The notes beneath the pieces are model-generated. The model ran no database searches. It worked only from the letters and a program-made list of their open reading frames with translations, and had not been told where the DNA came from. Below, piece by piece: positions 8,223-15,198 of a stretch of DNA of 18,542 nt. The stretch's first letter is position 1; the number at the start of each line of letters is the position of its first letter. The DNA is from Nitrososphaeria archaeon (GTDB taxonomy: Archaea; Thermoproteota; Nitrososphaeria; JACIWG01): positions 1 through 18,542 of the forward strand of contig JARVJS010000159.1 of the NCBI GenBank assembly GCA_029776125.1, read 5' to 3'. A program made the position numbers and the translations under genes.

Positions 8223-8795
8223 ATGGTACTAAATAAGATTAGAGAAAAAATAAAACCGGTTATTACTGGTATTGGAAGATATTTTTCAAAAACAGGGTTA
8301 CCTGCATGGTTCTGGACACTATTTGGCATAATATTTGCATTAGTTGCCATGTCATTTTTTATGCAAAAAGGCTTTTGGAACGCCTTTTTTGGAGGAATAT
8401 TTTACCTACTTTCAGGATTTATGGATGTAGTGGATGGCGCAGTAGCAAACTACACACGTACAGTATCTAAATTTGGAAGCTTCGTTGACTCGACAGCAGA
8501 TAGAATTACTGAGATAATAGTATTTTTTGGACTTATGGTTGGAGGGTGGGCTTCTCCTGACCTAATCTTTTTGGCAACAACATTCTCTCTACTAGTAAGT
8601 TATGTTAGAGCCAAAGCAGAATCTCTTAACGTTGAAATTAGAGGAAGAGGTTGGGGAGAAAGGGCTGAAAGGATGCTTGCATTATCATTGCTAAGTATTC
8701 TTGGGCAACCTTATTATGGAGTAGTTATAGTATCAGTTCTAGCAGTGGTTACATTCATTCAAAGATGCATTATTATAATGAATGCTTTAAAGTAG
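8223..8795 (+). CDS. CDP-alcohol phosphatidyltransferase family membrane protein
   Basis: The 190-residue integral membrane enzyme of phospholipid head-group synthesis joins a CDP-lipid (CDP-archaeol in archaea) to an alcohol such as inositol phosphate, serine or glycerol phosphate; archaetidylinositol-phosphate synthase is a common archaeal role but is not proven here. The signature spans DVVDGAVANYTRTVSKFG and FVDSTAD. The four metal-binding aspartates and both glycines are present, but the usual Arg (or Lys) after the Ala of the DGxxAR motif is Asn here. About five or six hydrophobic helices are visible; a polar amphipathic N-terminus (LNKIREKIKP) precedes the first. ATG 8223 is preferred; GTG 8211 would add four residues. 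The TAG stop is directly abutted by the S26e stop on the other strand. Confidence 0.9.
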   Translation: MVLNKIREKIKPVITGIGRYFSKTGLPAWFWTLFGIIFALVAMSFFMQKGFWNAFFGGIFYLLSGFMDVVDGAVANYTRTVSKFGSFVDSTADRITEIIVFFGLMVGGWASPDLIFLATTFSLLVSYVRAKAESLNVEIRGRGWGERAERMLALSLLSILGQPYYGVVIVSVLAVVTFIQRCIIIMNALK

Positions 8796-9071
8796 TTACT
8801 TAAATTTTCTTTCCTCCTTAGCCCTTACCTTTACAACACCAAAGTGAACTGCACAAGATATACAATAATATTTTACTGTTTTTTCAGATGGAATATATGT
8901 TCCAGCTGCCTTTAACTCCTTTGCTAAAGTGGGGTCTACAAAACTTAGTCTTGCAGTCACCTTTTTAGCCTTATCTCTTGGAACCATAGCACCACAGTTT
9001 GTACACTGGACCATTTCAGACCTTCCTTTACCACCTTTGCCTCGCCCTCTGCTCTTTCTTTTCTTCGCCAA
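8796..9071 (-). CDS. rps26e: Small-subunit ribosomal protein S26e
   Basis: The 91-residue basic protein begins with a Lys/Arg/Gly-rich tail (KKRKSRGRGKGGKGR). Two CxxC pairs, CTNC near residue 23 and CISC near residue 71, form the zinc ribbon of S26e, and VPRDKAKK follows the first pair as in the eukaryotic protein. S26e sits near the 3' end of small-subunit rRNA and the mRNA exit; it occurs in eukaryotes and TACK/Asgard archaea and so supports the lineage call. The start is TTG at 9071: an in-frame TGA lies only three codons upstream and the next Met is internal (about residue 20), so no other start gives the full basic tail. It is divergent from the deaminase and abuts the phosphatidyltransferase tail to tail. 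Confidence 0.94.
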   Translation of the reverse strand: MAKKRKSRGRGKGGKGRSEMVQCTNCGAMVPRDKAKKVTARLSFVDPTLAKELKAAGTYIPSEKTVKYYCISCAVHFGVVKVRAKEERKFK

Positions 9072-9099
9072 ATTCGCTCAATCAAACTACCTTTTAGGT

Positions 9100-9110
9100 A
9101 ATATAAAAAA
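9100..9110 (-). promoter_or_regulatory. TATA box for S26e
   Basis: On the minus strand this reads TTTTTTATATT, centred about 33 nt before the TTG start. Initiation near 9077 would leave a leader of about 6 nt without a Shine-Dalgarno sequence, so a leaderless-type TTG start is implied. Confidence 0.45.
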
Positions 9111-9126
9111 ATTTCTTAAAGTTAAA

Positions 9127-9139
9127 CTTATAATATATT
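9127..9139 (+). promoter_or_regulatory. TATA box for the MTA/SAH deaminase
   Basis: CTTATAATATATT is centred about 24 nt before ATG 9157, consistent with a leaderless transcript. It is separate from the divergent S26e box about 20 nt away. Confidence 0.5.
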
Positions 9140-9156
9140 GGACAGTGAATTAGGCT

Positions 9157-10470
9157 ATGGAGAAGACTCTTATTGAAGTAAAGTATGTGATCACCTGTAA
9201 TCGGAATTTTGACATCATAAAAAATGCAGCTATAACGTTTGAAAATGGGAAAATAACTTATGCTGGCTCAAGCAAGAATATACCGTATTCTAAATCATAT
9301 TTTGACAATATTATTGTAGAAGAGGACGGTATAGCCATACCTGGTCTAATAAATTGTCACACACATGCAGCTATGAACCTATTTAGAGGAGCATGTGATG
9401 ATTTACCTCTAAAACTATGGTTGGAGAAAAAGATTTGGCCACTTGAGTCAAAGTTAACTTCAGAAGACATCGTCTATGGGAATCTTTTATCATTTTTGGA
9501 AATGCTTTCTTGTGGGACAACAACCTTTGTAGACTTCTACTATTTTAATGAACTTATAGAGGCCTTAAAAATTATACCATTGAGGGCTGTTGCAACCATA
9601 GCATTTCTTGACCAGGTTCCAGACGGAGAAGTTTACTGGAGGAGATTTAAAGAACTTCAAAAATATTTTGATATGGCTAATTCTATAAAAGATGGACTTG
9701 TTAAGGTTGCATTGGGACCGCACGCCATATACACATGTAGCAAAGAGCTTTTAGAGAAGATAGTGGAGGTATCAGAAAAGCATAATCTACTAGTACACAT
9801 GCATGTTTCTGAAACCCTAGAGGAAGTTCAATTTTCCAACAAAAAATTTGGTTTAACCCCTATAGAATATTTGGATAAAATAGGTATATTAAATGAGAAA
9901 ATGATAGCGGCACACTGTGTTCACTTAAAAGAAAGGGACATAAACATATTACAGGAGAAGAGAGTGAACTGTGTACACAACCCTTCATCCAACATGAAGC
10001 TTGCTGATGGCGTAATGCCACTTTCAGATTTACTTAAAGCTAATATTAACGTCTGCTTAGGAACAGACGGTGCAGCCAGCTCAAACTCATTAAACCTTTT
10101 TAATGAGATGAGGACAGCTATTCTTTTACAGAGAGGTGTAAACCTTGACCCAACATTTCCAAGTGCAAAAGACGCCCTTTTAATGGCTACAGTGAATGGT
10201 GCAAAAGCAATTGGACTCTACAACCATATTGGCTCAATTGAGGCAAATAAAAAGGCAGACATAGTTATCATAAATGGAAGGAGTCCAAGACTCTGTCCAG
10301 AGTATGATATTGTATCAAATATTGTTTACTCTTGTACTCCTGCTGACATAATATTTACCATAGTAAATGGGAGAATACTTTATGAAAGAGGAAAATTCCC
10401 AAACATTGATATGGAAAAGATTGTGAAAGAATTTAATGAAAAGGCTTTAAAACTTTTGAGCACTAACTAA
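9157..10470 (+). CDS. mtaD: MTA/SAH-type adenosine deaminase (amidohydrolase superfamily)
   Basis: The 437-residue metal-dependent amidohydrolase most likely deaminates 5'-methylthioadenosine, S-adenosylhomocysteine or 5'-deoxyadenosine to the inosine derivative. Metal and catalytic residues are in place: His68 and His70 in NCHTHAAMN, His216 and Glu219 in HMHVSETLEE, His253 in AAHCVH, and Asp304 in GTDGAASSN. The MNLFRG motif after HTHAAM and the HNPSSNMKLADG motif are typical of the MtaD/TrzN-type deaminases. The C-terminal beta-sandwich (KADIVIING) closes the composite domain. Length is normal. A TATA box sits about 24 nt upstream. Its TAA stop directly abuts that of adenosylhomocysteinase, a functionally linked enzyme. 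Guanine or cytosine deaminase is less likely given the SNMKLADG pattern. Confidence 0.88.
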   Translation: MEKTLIEVKYVITCNRNFDIIKNAAITFENGKITYAGSSKNIPYSKSYFDNIIVEEDGIAIPGLINCHTHAAMNLFRGACDDLPLKLWLEKKIWPLESKLTSEDIVYGNLLSFLEMLSCGTTTFVDFYYFNELIEALKIIPLRAVATIAFLDQVPDGEVYWRRFKELQKYFDMANSIKDGLVKVALGPHAIYTCSKELLEKIVEVSEKHNLLVHMHVSETLEEVQFSNKKFGLTPIEYLDKIGILNEKMIAAHCVHLKERDINILQEKRVNCVHNPSSNMKLADGVMPLSDLLKANINVCLGTDGAASSNSLNLFNEMRTAILLQRGVNLDPTFPSAKDALLMATVNGAKAIGLYNHIGSIEANKKADIVIINGRSPRLCPEYDIVSNIVYSCTPADIIFTIVNGRILYERGKFPNIDMEKIVKEFNEKALKLLSTN

Positions 10471-11718
10471 TTAAATAGACCATTGGCTAAGATACGTTTT
10501 CTGCTCCTCTGTTAAGACATCAATTTTAATATTTTCTGACACAAGCTTCTGCAACACAATTTCTCTATCAATTTCTTGAGGAACTTCGTAAACCTTGTTC
10601 ATCATTTTTTCATAATTTTCTAGTAGGTATATTAATGAAAGAAGTTGGGTTGAAAAGCTTAGGTCCATGATTTCAATAGGATGACCGTCTCCTGCTGCAA
10701 TATTAACAAGCCGACCCTCAGCTAGAAGATAAAGTCTACGTCCATCAGGTAAAATATACTCATCAATATTTTTTCTAACGACCCTCTTTTCTTTCGCAAT
10801 AGACTTTAATCCTTTCACATCAACTTCTACATCAAAATGGCCGGCATTAGCTAATATTGCACCATCCTTCATTTTATGGAAATGCTCAACTGTTATTGGT
10901 TTAATGTTCCCAGTTGCCGTAACAAAGATGTCACCTATCGATGCTGCATCCTCCATTCTCATAACTTCAAAACCATCTAAATGTGCTTCAAGTGCAGAAA
11001 AGGGATCAACTTCACAAACAATAACCTTGGCACCAAGACCTCTTAACCTAGACGCAATCCCTCTACCAACCCAACCATAGCCTACAACAACTGCGTACTT
11101 TCCAGCAATAAGCATGTTTGTTGTTCTCATAATACCATCAACTACACTTTGGCCACTACCATACTTGTTATCGAATATACGCTTACTTTTCGCATTATTC
11201 ACAGCAATAACTGGAAACTTTAGCACACCATCATTTTCCATGGCCTTATACCTTAAAACACCTGTTGTAGTCTCTTCCGTGCCACCCAAAACATTTTCAG
11301 CCCAACCCTTTTTATGTAGAAGTACGCCAAGGTCGCCACCATCATCAACAATCAAGTCAGGCCTATTTTCAGCAACACGTAAAACATTCATTTCATATTC
11401 TTCTGGACTCTCATTATACCAAGAATACACATGTGAAACCCTTTCAGCTAATGCTGCTGCAACATCATCCTGTGTAGTAAGCGGATTAGAGGAAGTTATA
11501 GAAACCTCCGCACCCAGCTCCTGTAATGTTATTGCAAGAAGTGCAGTCTTTGCTTCCAGATGAAGACAAATGCCAACCTTCTTGCCAGCTAACGGCCTTT
11601 TTTCCAAAAACTTTTCCCTAAGCCTTTTTAGAACAGGCATTCTAGCCCAAGCCCACTCCAGCTTCTTCCTACCTTCAGGAGCCAGGGAGGGATCCCTTAT
11701 AGCATGCTCTAAAACCAT
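10471..11718 (-). CDS. ahcY: Adenosylhomocysteinase (SAH or S-inosylhomocysteine hydrolase)
   Basis: The 415-residue NAD-dependent enzyme splits S-adenosylhomocysteine (or its inosine analogue) to homocysteine and the nucleoside, relieving product inhibition of methyltransferases. Visible motifs are CLHLEAKTA, VDDGGDLG, GGTEETTTG, the substrate loop VNNAKSKRIFDNKYGSGQS, the Rossmann GYGWVGRGIA near residue 218, NAGHFDVE, and LLAEGRLVNIAAGDGHP. The C-terminus lacks the bacterial/eukaryotic Lys/Tyr tail, as is usual in archaea. The start is ATG 11718 with a TATA box about 27 nt upstream, so it has its own promoter despite lying 44 nt after ProRS on the same strand. The stop abuts that of the deaminase. 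Which substrate, SAH or SIH, it prefers cannot be decided from the motifs I can read. Confidence 0.96.
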   Translation of the reverse strand: MVLEHAIRDPSLAPEGRKKLEWAWARMPVLKRLREKFLEKRPLAGKKVGICLHLEAKTALLAITLQELGAEVSITSSNPLTTQDDVAAALAERVSHVYSWYNESPEEYEMNVLRVAENRPDLIVDDGGDLGVLLHKKGWAENVLGGTEETTTGVLRYKAMENDGVLKFPVIAVNNAKSKRIFDNKYGSGQSVVDGIMRTTNMLIAGKYAVVVGYGWVGRGIASRLRGLGAKVIVCEVDPFSALEAHLDGFEVMRMEDAASIGDIFVTATGNIKPITVEHFHKMKDGAILANAGHFDVEVDVKGLKSIAKEKRVVRKNIDEYILPDGRRLYLLAEGRLVNIAAGDGHPIEIMDLSFSTQLLSLIYLLENYEKMMNKVYEVPQEIDREIVLQKLVSENIKIDVLTEEQKTYLSQWSI

Positions 11719-11740
11719 ATCTCATCATAATAATATGGCG

Positions 11741-11750
11741 AATATAAATT
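11741..11750 (-). promoter_or_regulatory. TATA box for adenosylhomocysteinase
   Basis: On the minus strand the box reads AATTTATATT, with the TTTATATT core centred about 27 nt before ATG 11718. This places transcription start at or next to the start codon and separates the gene from ProRS upstream. Confidence 0.5.
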
Positions 11751-11762
11751 AATATTCTTTTT

Positions 11763-13205
11763 CTAGAACGCTTTTGCCACAACAACAACCTTTTCAGCAG
11801 GCCTACCACACCAAGCACATGGGCCCCAAACCTTTTCTTCTACGTCCACCCTTTTACCTCTAATTTCATACCCCCCAGTATCTTCCTTAACCTTTTCAGA
11901 ACATTCTTGTGTACCGCAGAAGTTCATTATAATTATTTTTCCATTTTTACTGGCCTCTATTCCTTCATCCCTACTATTTATCCTAACAAGGGAACAATCA
12001 AGTCTATTTTGAGCTTTCTCTTTTAGAAACCTTAAAATGTCTTCTTTAACATTTAATACTTCCTGTTCAAGAGAACGATCATCAACCTGCCACCTTTTCC
12101 TCATATCCCTTCTAAATAATGTAATCTTTTTTTCTTCAACCTCTTTAACACCGACTTCAACTCTAAGTGGTACGCCAAAGAGCTCCCACTTATAGAACTT
12201 TGATCCAGGCCTATCCTCTGAATCATCAACCTTGACACGAACATTTAGCCTCCTTAGCCTTTCGCCAATTTCAAAACATTTTTCAAAAACCTTTTCTTCA
12301 AATCCTTCTTTAGGAATAGGTACAATAACAACTTGTATAGGTGCAACTTCAAAAGGCAAAACTAGACCAAATTCGTCGCCATGAGTTGATATAATCGCAG
12401 CAGCCATCCTTGACAATCCAGGACCAAAACATGTTTGATGAACATACTTTTTACTACCATCTTTATCAAGAAAAACTATTTCGAATGGAACAGAAAATTT
12501 TGTTCCAAGATAATGTGTGGTTGCTATTTGTAATACTTTACCCTCAGGCATTATACAATCGAAAGCAAAAGTTTTTTCAGCGCCAGGAAACTTATCCCAT
12601 TCTTCCCTTTCAACAACAATAAAAGCTAGACCAAACTTTTCTAAGGCGTTCCTTGTTATCCTAATATCTTCAGAGACCTGAGTCAATGCTTCCTCCTTAC
12701 TTGAAAAGGCATCGTGAGCCTCAATCCACAGGAATTCTCTACCCCTAATAAGAGGCCTTGTAGCCTTAGTCTCCTTCCTATACACGGTTACAGTCTGAAA
12801 AAGTTTCAGTGGAAGGTCCCTGTAGCTGTGAATCCATAAGGAGTACATCGGATAAAAGGCTGTCTCCGAGGTAGGTCTAAGTGCAAGATCCTCCTCACCT
12901 TCTTCACCCTTTATCTTGAACACTTCAGCTTCAAAGCCTGTGATATGTTCTTCTTCCTTCCTGAGATAGGACATGGGAATAACTAGAGGAAAGAGAACAG
13001 GCTGATGCCCCGTTTCAATTAACCCACGTTCCAATTCATCACGAATGAGATTGATTAATCTCATGAGATTAGGTCTATACACGACAAAGCCCTTAACATT
13101 ATACCTTATATCTACAAGCTCAGCCCTCTCCAAAATTAGGGAATACCATTCACTAAAATTCTTTTCCTTATCGGGAAAAGCTTTCTCTGGTTGCAATTGG
13201 CCCAT
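11763..13205 (-). CDS. proS: Prolyl-tRNA synthetase, archaeal/eukaryotic type
   Basis: The 480-residue class II synthetase charges tRNA-Pro. Motif 1 is in PVLFPLVIPMSYL with GFEAEVFKI; motif 2 includes RPTSETAFYPMYS, YRKETKATRPLIRGREFLW and EAHDAF; HQTCFGPGLSRM and GDEFGLVLPFEVAPIQV form motif 3 and the link to the anticodon domain. The C-terminal zinc domain characteristic of the archaeal/eukaryotic form is present: FCGTQEC and, about 35 residues later, CAWCG, with the expected aromatic C-terminal residue (AKAF). There is no bacterial INS editing insertion. The start is ATG 13205; the AT-rich tract at 13231-13243 is a plausible TATA element about 31 nt upstream. Adenosylhomocysteinase follows 44 nt later with its own promoter. 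Confidence 0.96.
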   Translation of the reverse strand: MGQLQPEKAFPDKEKNFSEWYSLILERAELVDIRYNVKGFVVYRPNLMRLINLIRDELERGLIETGHQPVLFPLVIPMSYLRKEEEHITGFEAEVFKIKGEEGEEDLALRPTSETAFYPMYSLWIHSYRDLPLKLFQTVTVYRKETKATRPLIRGREFLWIEAHDAFSSKEEALTQVSEDIRITRNALEKFGLAFIVVEREEWDKFPGAEKTFAFDCIMPEGKVLQIATTHYLGTKFSVPFEIVFLDKDGSKKYVHQTCFGPGLSRMAAAIISTHGDEFGLVLPFEVAPIQVVIVPIPKEGFEEKVFEKCFEIGERLRRLNVRVKVDDSEDRPGSKFYKWELFGVPLRVEVGVKEVEEKKITLFRRDMRKRWQVDDRSLEQEVLNVKEDILRFLKEKAQNRLDCSLVRINSRDEGIEASKNGKIIIMNFCGTQECSEKVKEDTGGYEIRGKRVDVEEKVWGPCAWCGRPAEKVVVVAKAF

Positions 13206-13381
13206 CGCAGACAGTAAAATTGGATAAGAATTTTAATTTTTTTAGAAAACAATCCAACAAAAATCTAACATACTTTGATAATACTGTAATCAAGTTTAAA
13301 CATGGAAAGTAATGGATTTAAAGCGTTCCAAAAAATTTTTAACTTTAAAATAATGTACATATTTATTTGAAAATTTTAAAA

Positions 13382-13391
13382 AAATATATTT
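13382..13391 (+). promoter_or_regulatory. TATA box for ATPase subunit I
   Basis: AAATATATTT is centred about 35 nt before ATG 13421, so transcription should start near 13412, leaving a leader of about 9 nt that contains GTGGGG. The inverted repeat at 13392-13410 directly follows this box. Confidence 0.5.
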
Positions 13392-13410
13392 CCTAACCTT
13401 TAACGTTAGG
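13392..13410 (+). repeat. Perfect 6-bp inverted repeat (operator-like) ahead of ATPase subunit I
   Basis: CCTAAC at 13392-13397 and GTTAGG at 13405-13410 are exact reverse complements around a 7-nt spacer. The repeat lies between the TATA box and the inferred transcription start, where a bound protein would block initiation. Most of it would not be in the mRNA, so a DNA operator is more likely than an RNA hairpin. It stands out by its C and G bases in an otherwise A/T stretch. Confidence 0.4.
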
Positions 13411-13420
13411 ATGTGGGGAC

Positions 13421-14956
13421 ATGTTTCCTAAGCCACTCACACACATGATAATATATAGTCCAAAAGAGAGTATTAGAAAAGTCCTTTTAAATTTAGCGAA
13501 CAACTGCTATGTTCAACTAAATTCTTCATTTGACGACAAGCTTGTTGCAGAAAACTCTAAACCCATTCAACCTTCAAGCCTGTTAGCAAGAGCATTGAAC
13601 CTATTACAGCATATGGAAAATTCTGTAAAAGATAAGCCGGTACCGAATATAGAACTTGATGAAAAATTAATTAATTTAAGTGAAGAGGATATTAACTATA
13701 TTGAAAAACTTGACGAAGAATCGAGAAAAGGAACTGTAAATTGGGACGAGTATATGAAAGCTTATGTTAGACTAAAAGCATTCTGTAACCTTGAATCGAC
13801 ACTAGAAAAGATTGCGGAAACAGACAAGATTGCAGTCATAGACATTTGGGCAAAAACGGTTGAAGTAGAAAAGGTTATAGATTCTGTTAAACAAGTTGAA
13901 GACAAGGCTGCATTTGAAATTGTGGAAGAAAAAAGAGAGCATGGTGAGACAGAGTCGCCAACATTACTTGAAAGGACAAGAATGCCCCAAGTTTTTAGGA
14001 GACTTGTACTAGCCTTCGGAACACCCAAAGCCAATGAACTTGAACCCTCAGCGTTTATGGTAGTAACGTATCCAATAATTTTTGCATTAATGTTTGGAGA
14101 CTTTGGCCATGGACTACTCCTAACCATCTTTGGAGTGTATCTCTTATTATTACAGAAAAGAAATATAAAGTTTGGAGAAACATTATCACTTATAGTTTCT
14201 GGAGCTAAACTCTACATAATACTTGGTATAACCTCATCGATCGTAGGCCTATTTATGTACAGAGAGGCGTTTGGAAGCCATGAATTGGCACAAACAATAT
14301 ATGAGACACTACATCTTCCTGAGATTCCAGAAAACTTGGTCATAGGAGTAACTTATATCCCATTAAGATTAAACCCAATAGAAACACCTTTAAGACTCGC
14401 CCGACTTTCACTCCTTATAGCCTTTTTCCAAGTCTCTTTCGGCATAATCCTTTCAATGATAAATGCGATTAATACAAGAAGAGTTTGGAAAGTAGTTGGA
14501 GACATAGGATGGGTTACCCTCTACTTATCAATCGCATATCTTTTCTTCATACATGGGAGAAATGTTATTTCAGCGATCCTAAACTTTAACACAATACTTT
14601 TTACAATATTACCACCACTTGCAGTAATGGTACTGGGCAGAATTGTAGAGGAAAAAGTAAATGGATTACTTGAAACAATGGAACAGGTCATATCTTTGAT
14701 TTCTAACACGTTCTCCTACTTCCGAATTCTAGCAATAGGGGCAGCACATGCACTGTTTAGCAAACTAATCTTTGATGCAGGAAATACACTGAACATTTTA
14801 CTATTTATTCCAATTTTAGCATTTGGAACAATAATAATTATGGGATTTGAGGGACTACTGGCATTTCTGCACTGTCTAAGGTTGCACTGGGTAGAATGGT
14901 TCATGAAATTCTATTCAGGCACTGGAAGAACATTTCAGCCTCTAAAGCTGGTGTAA
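13421..14956 (+). CDS. atpI: A-type ATP synthase subunit I (a-subunit homologue), short form
   Basis: The subunit forms the static half-channels and peripheral-stalk anchor of the archaeal A1A0 ATPase. The membrane half is canonical: MVVTYPIIFALMFGDFGHG, then about seven or eight helices, FSYFRILAIGAAHALFSKL with the essential channel Arg, and the C-terminal FLHCLRLHWVEWFMKFYSG signature. The product is 511 residues, whereas subunit I is usually about 600-700. The deficit is in the N-terminal cytoplasmic arm: only about 210 residues precede the first helix where roughly 300 or more are usual. ATG 13421 is preceded by GTGGGG, and no earlier in-frame start is evident. The gene ends 8 nt before an opposite-strand small gene. 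Nothing suggests a frameshift: the upstream 215 bp hold no homologous coding sequence that I can see. Confidence 0.9.
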   Translation: MFPKPLTHMIIYSPKESIRKVLLNLANNCYVQLNSSFDDKLVAENSKPIQPSSLLARALNLLQHMENSVKDKPVPNIELDEKLINLSEEDINYIEKLDEESRKGTVNWDEYMKAYVRLKAFCNLESTLEKIAETDKIAVIDIWAKTVEVEKVIDSVKQVEDKAAFEIVEEKREHGETESPTLLERTRMPQVFRRLVLAFGTPKANELEPSAFMVVTYPIIFALMFGDFGHGLLLTIFGVYLLLLQKRNIKFGETLSLIVSGAKLYIILGITSSIVGLFMYREAFGSHELAQTIYETLHLPEIPENLVIGVTYIPLRLNPIETPLRLARLSLLIAFFQVSFGIILSMINAINTRRVWKVVGDIGWVTLYLSIAYLFFIHGRNVISAILNFNTILFTILPPLAVMVLGRIVEEKVNGLLETMEQVISLISNTFSYFRILAIGAAHALFSKLIFDAGNTLNILLFIPILAFGTIIIMGFEGLLAFLHCLRLHWVEWFMKFYSGTGRTFQPLKLV

Positions 14957-14964
14957 TCTTTATG

Positions 14965-15156
14965 CTATTTCCTTCTAGCAAGCCTCCAAGCCTCATAAAA
15001 TGTTATGAAAATTCCGAAAAGTGTCGCAAGAAGGGTGAATAAAACAGTTTGACCCAATTCTCTTCCAATAAGATAGCCGGCAATAGCAAAGACCAATATT
15101 GTAAAAGAAAGACCAAAGTATTCGAAGCCCTCCCTCACACTCATACCATCCAACAA
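14965..15156 (-). CDS. Two-helix membrane protein resembling AtpZ/AtpI assembly proteins
   Basis: The 63-residue protein has two membrane helices: FGLSFTILVFAIAGYLIG (about 14-31) and a second about 37-57 ending in FITFYEAWRLARRK, a basic cytoplasmic tail. The pattern, a glycine-rich first helix, a short polar turn, a second helix with LFGIF and then FYEAWRLAR, resembles bacterial AtpZ/AtpI proteins encoded beside F-type and N-type ATPases, which help rotor-ring assembly or ion supply. The resemblance is by eye, and the Asp usual in the AtpZ turn is not present. It lies on the opposite strand inside the ATPase locus, ends 8 nt from subunit I and is divergent from the next gene. A plus-strand frame overlaps it, but the membrane-protein pattern is clear only on the minus strand. 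Confidence 0.62.
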   Translation of the reverse strand: MLDGMSVREGFEYFGLSFTILVFAIAGYLIGRELGQTVLFTLLATLFGIFITFYEAWRLARRK

Positions 15157-15163
15157 ATATATG
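15155..15163 (+). promoter_or_regulatory. TATA-like box for the small membrane protein-atpC-atpK unit
   Basis: AAATATATG on the plus strand would start transcription near 15185, a 14-nt leader before TTG 15199 that contains GGAAAGA. It overlaps the first codon of the opposite-strand 63-residue gene. If real, subunits C and K are transcribed separately from subunit I. Confidence 0.35.
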
Positions 15164-15198
15164 ATCTAACTAGAATAAAACCCTTTTGGAAAGAATAT

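Larger units (their letters stand above)
13206..13420. other. Intergenic divergent-promoter region between proS and the ATPase locus
   Basis: The longest non-coding stretch of the window (215 bases) is very AT-rich. The left end carries the proS promoter: an AT tract at 13231-13243 lies about 31 nt before ATG 13205. The right end carries a TATA box and a palindrome ahead of ATPase subunit I. Between them (about 13260-13375) I see only low-complexity A/T runs: no tRNA, no C/D-box motifs and no credible reading frame. Confidence 0.6.

Noticed and set aside
9088..9100. Short palindrome TACCT-TTT-AGGTA between the S26e TATA box and start
   Set aside because: The stem is only 5 bp with a 3-nt loop in an AT-rich region. 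Its position is operator-like, but the repeat is too short to support on its own.
11114..11563. Plus-strand 149-codon ORF inside adenosylhomocysteinase
   Set aside because: It is antisense to well-conserved catalytic motifs and has a shadow-like composition.
13220..13257. TTGGAT ... ATCCAA inverted repeat around the proS promoter
   Set aside because: These are 6-bp arms with a 26-nt spacer in very AT-rich DNA; chance is a sufficient explanation.
13260..13375. Possible small RNA or C/D-box RNA in the long intergenic region
   Set aside because: No RUGAUGA/CUGA box pairs, stable stems or GC-rich island are visible; it is mainly A/T runs.
15049..15198. N-terminal extension of the small ATPase-linked ORF from TTG 15049
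   Set aside because: It lies opposite the AtpZ-like gene, is polar and low in pattern, and the TATA-like box and GGAAAGA support a start at 15199.
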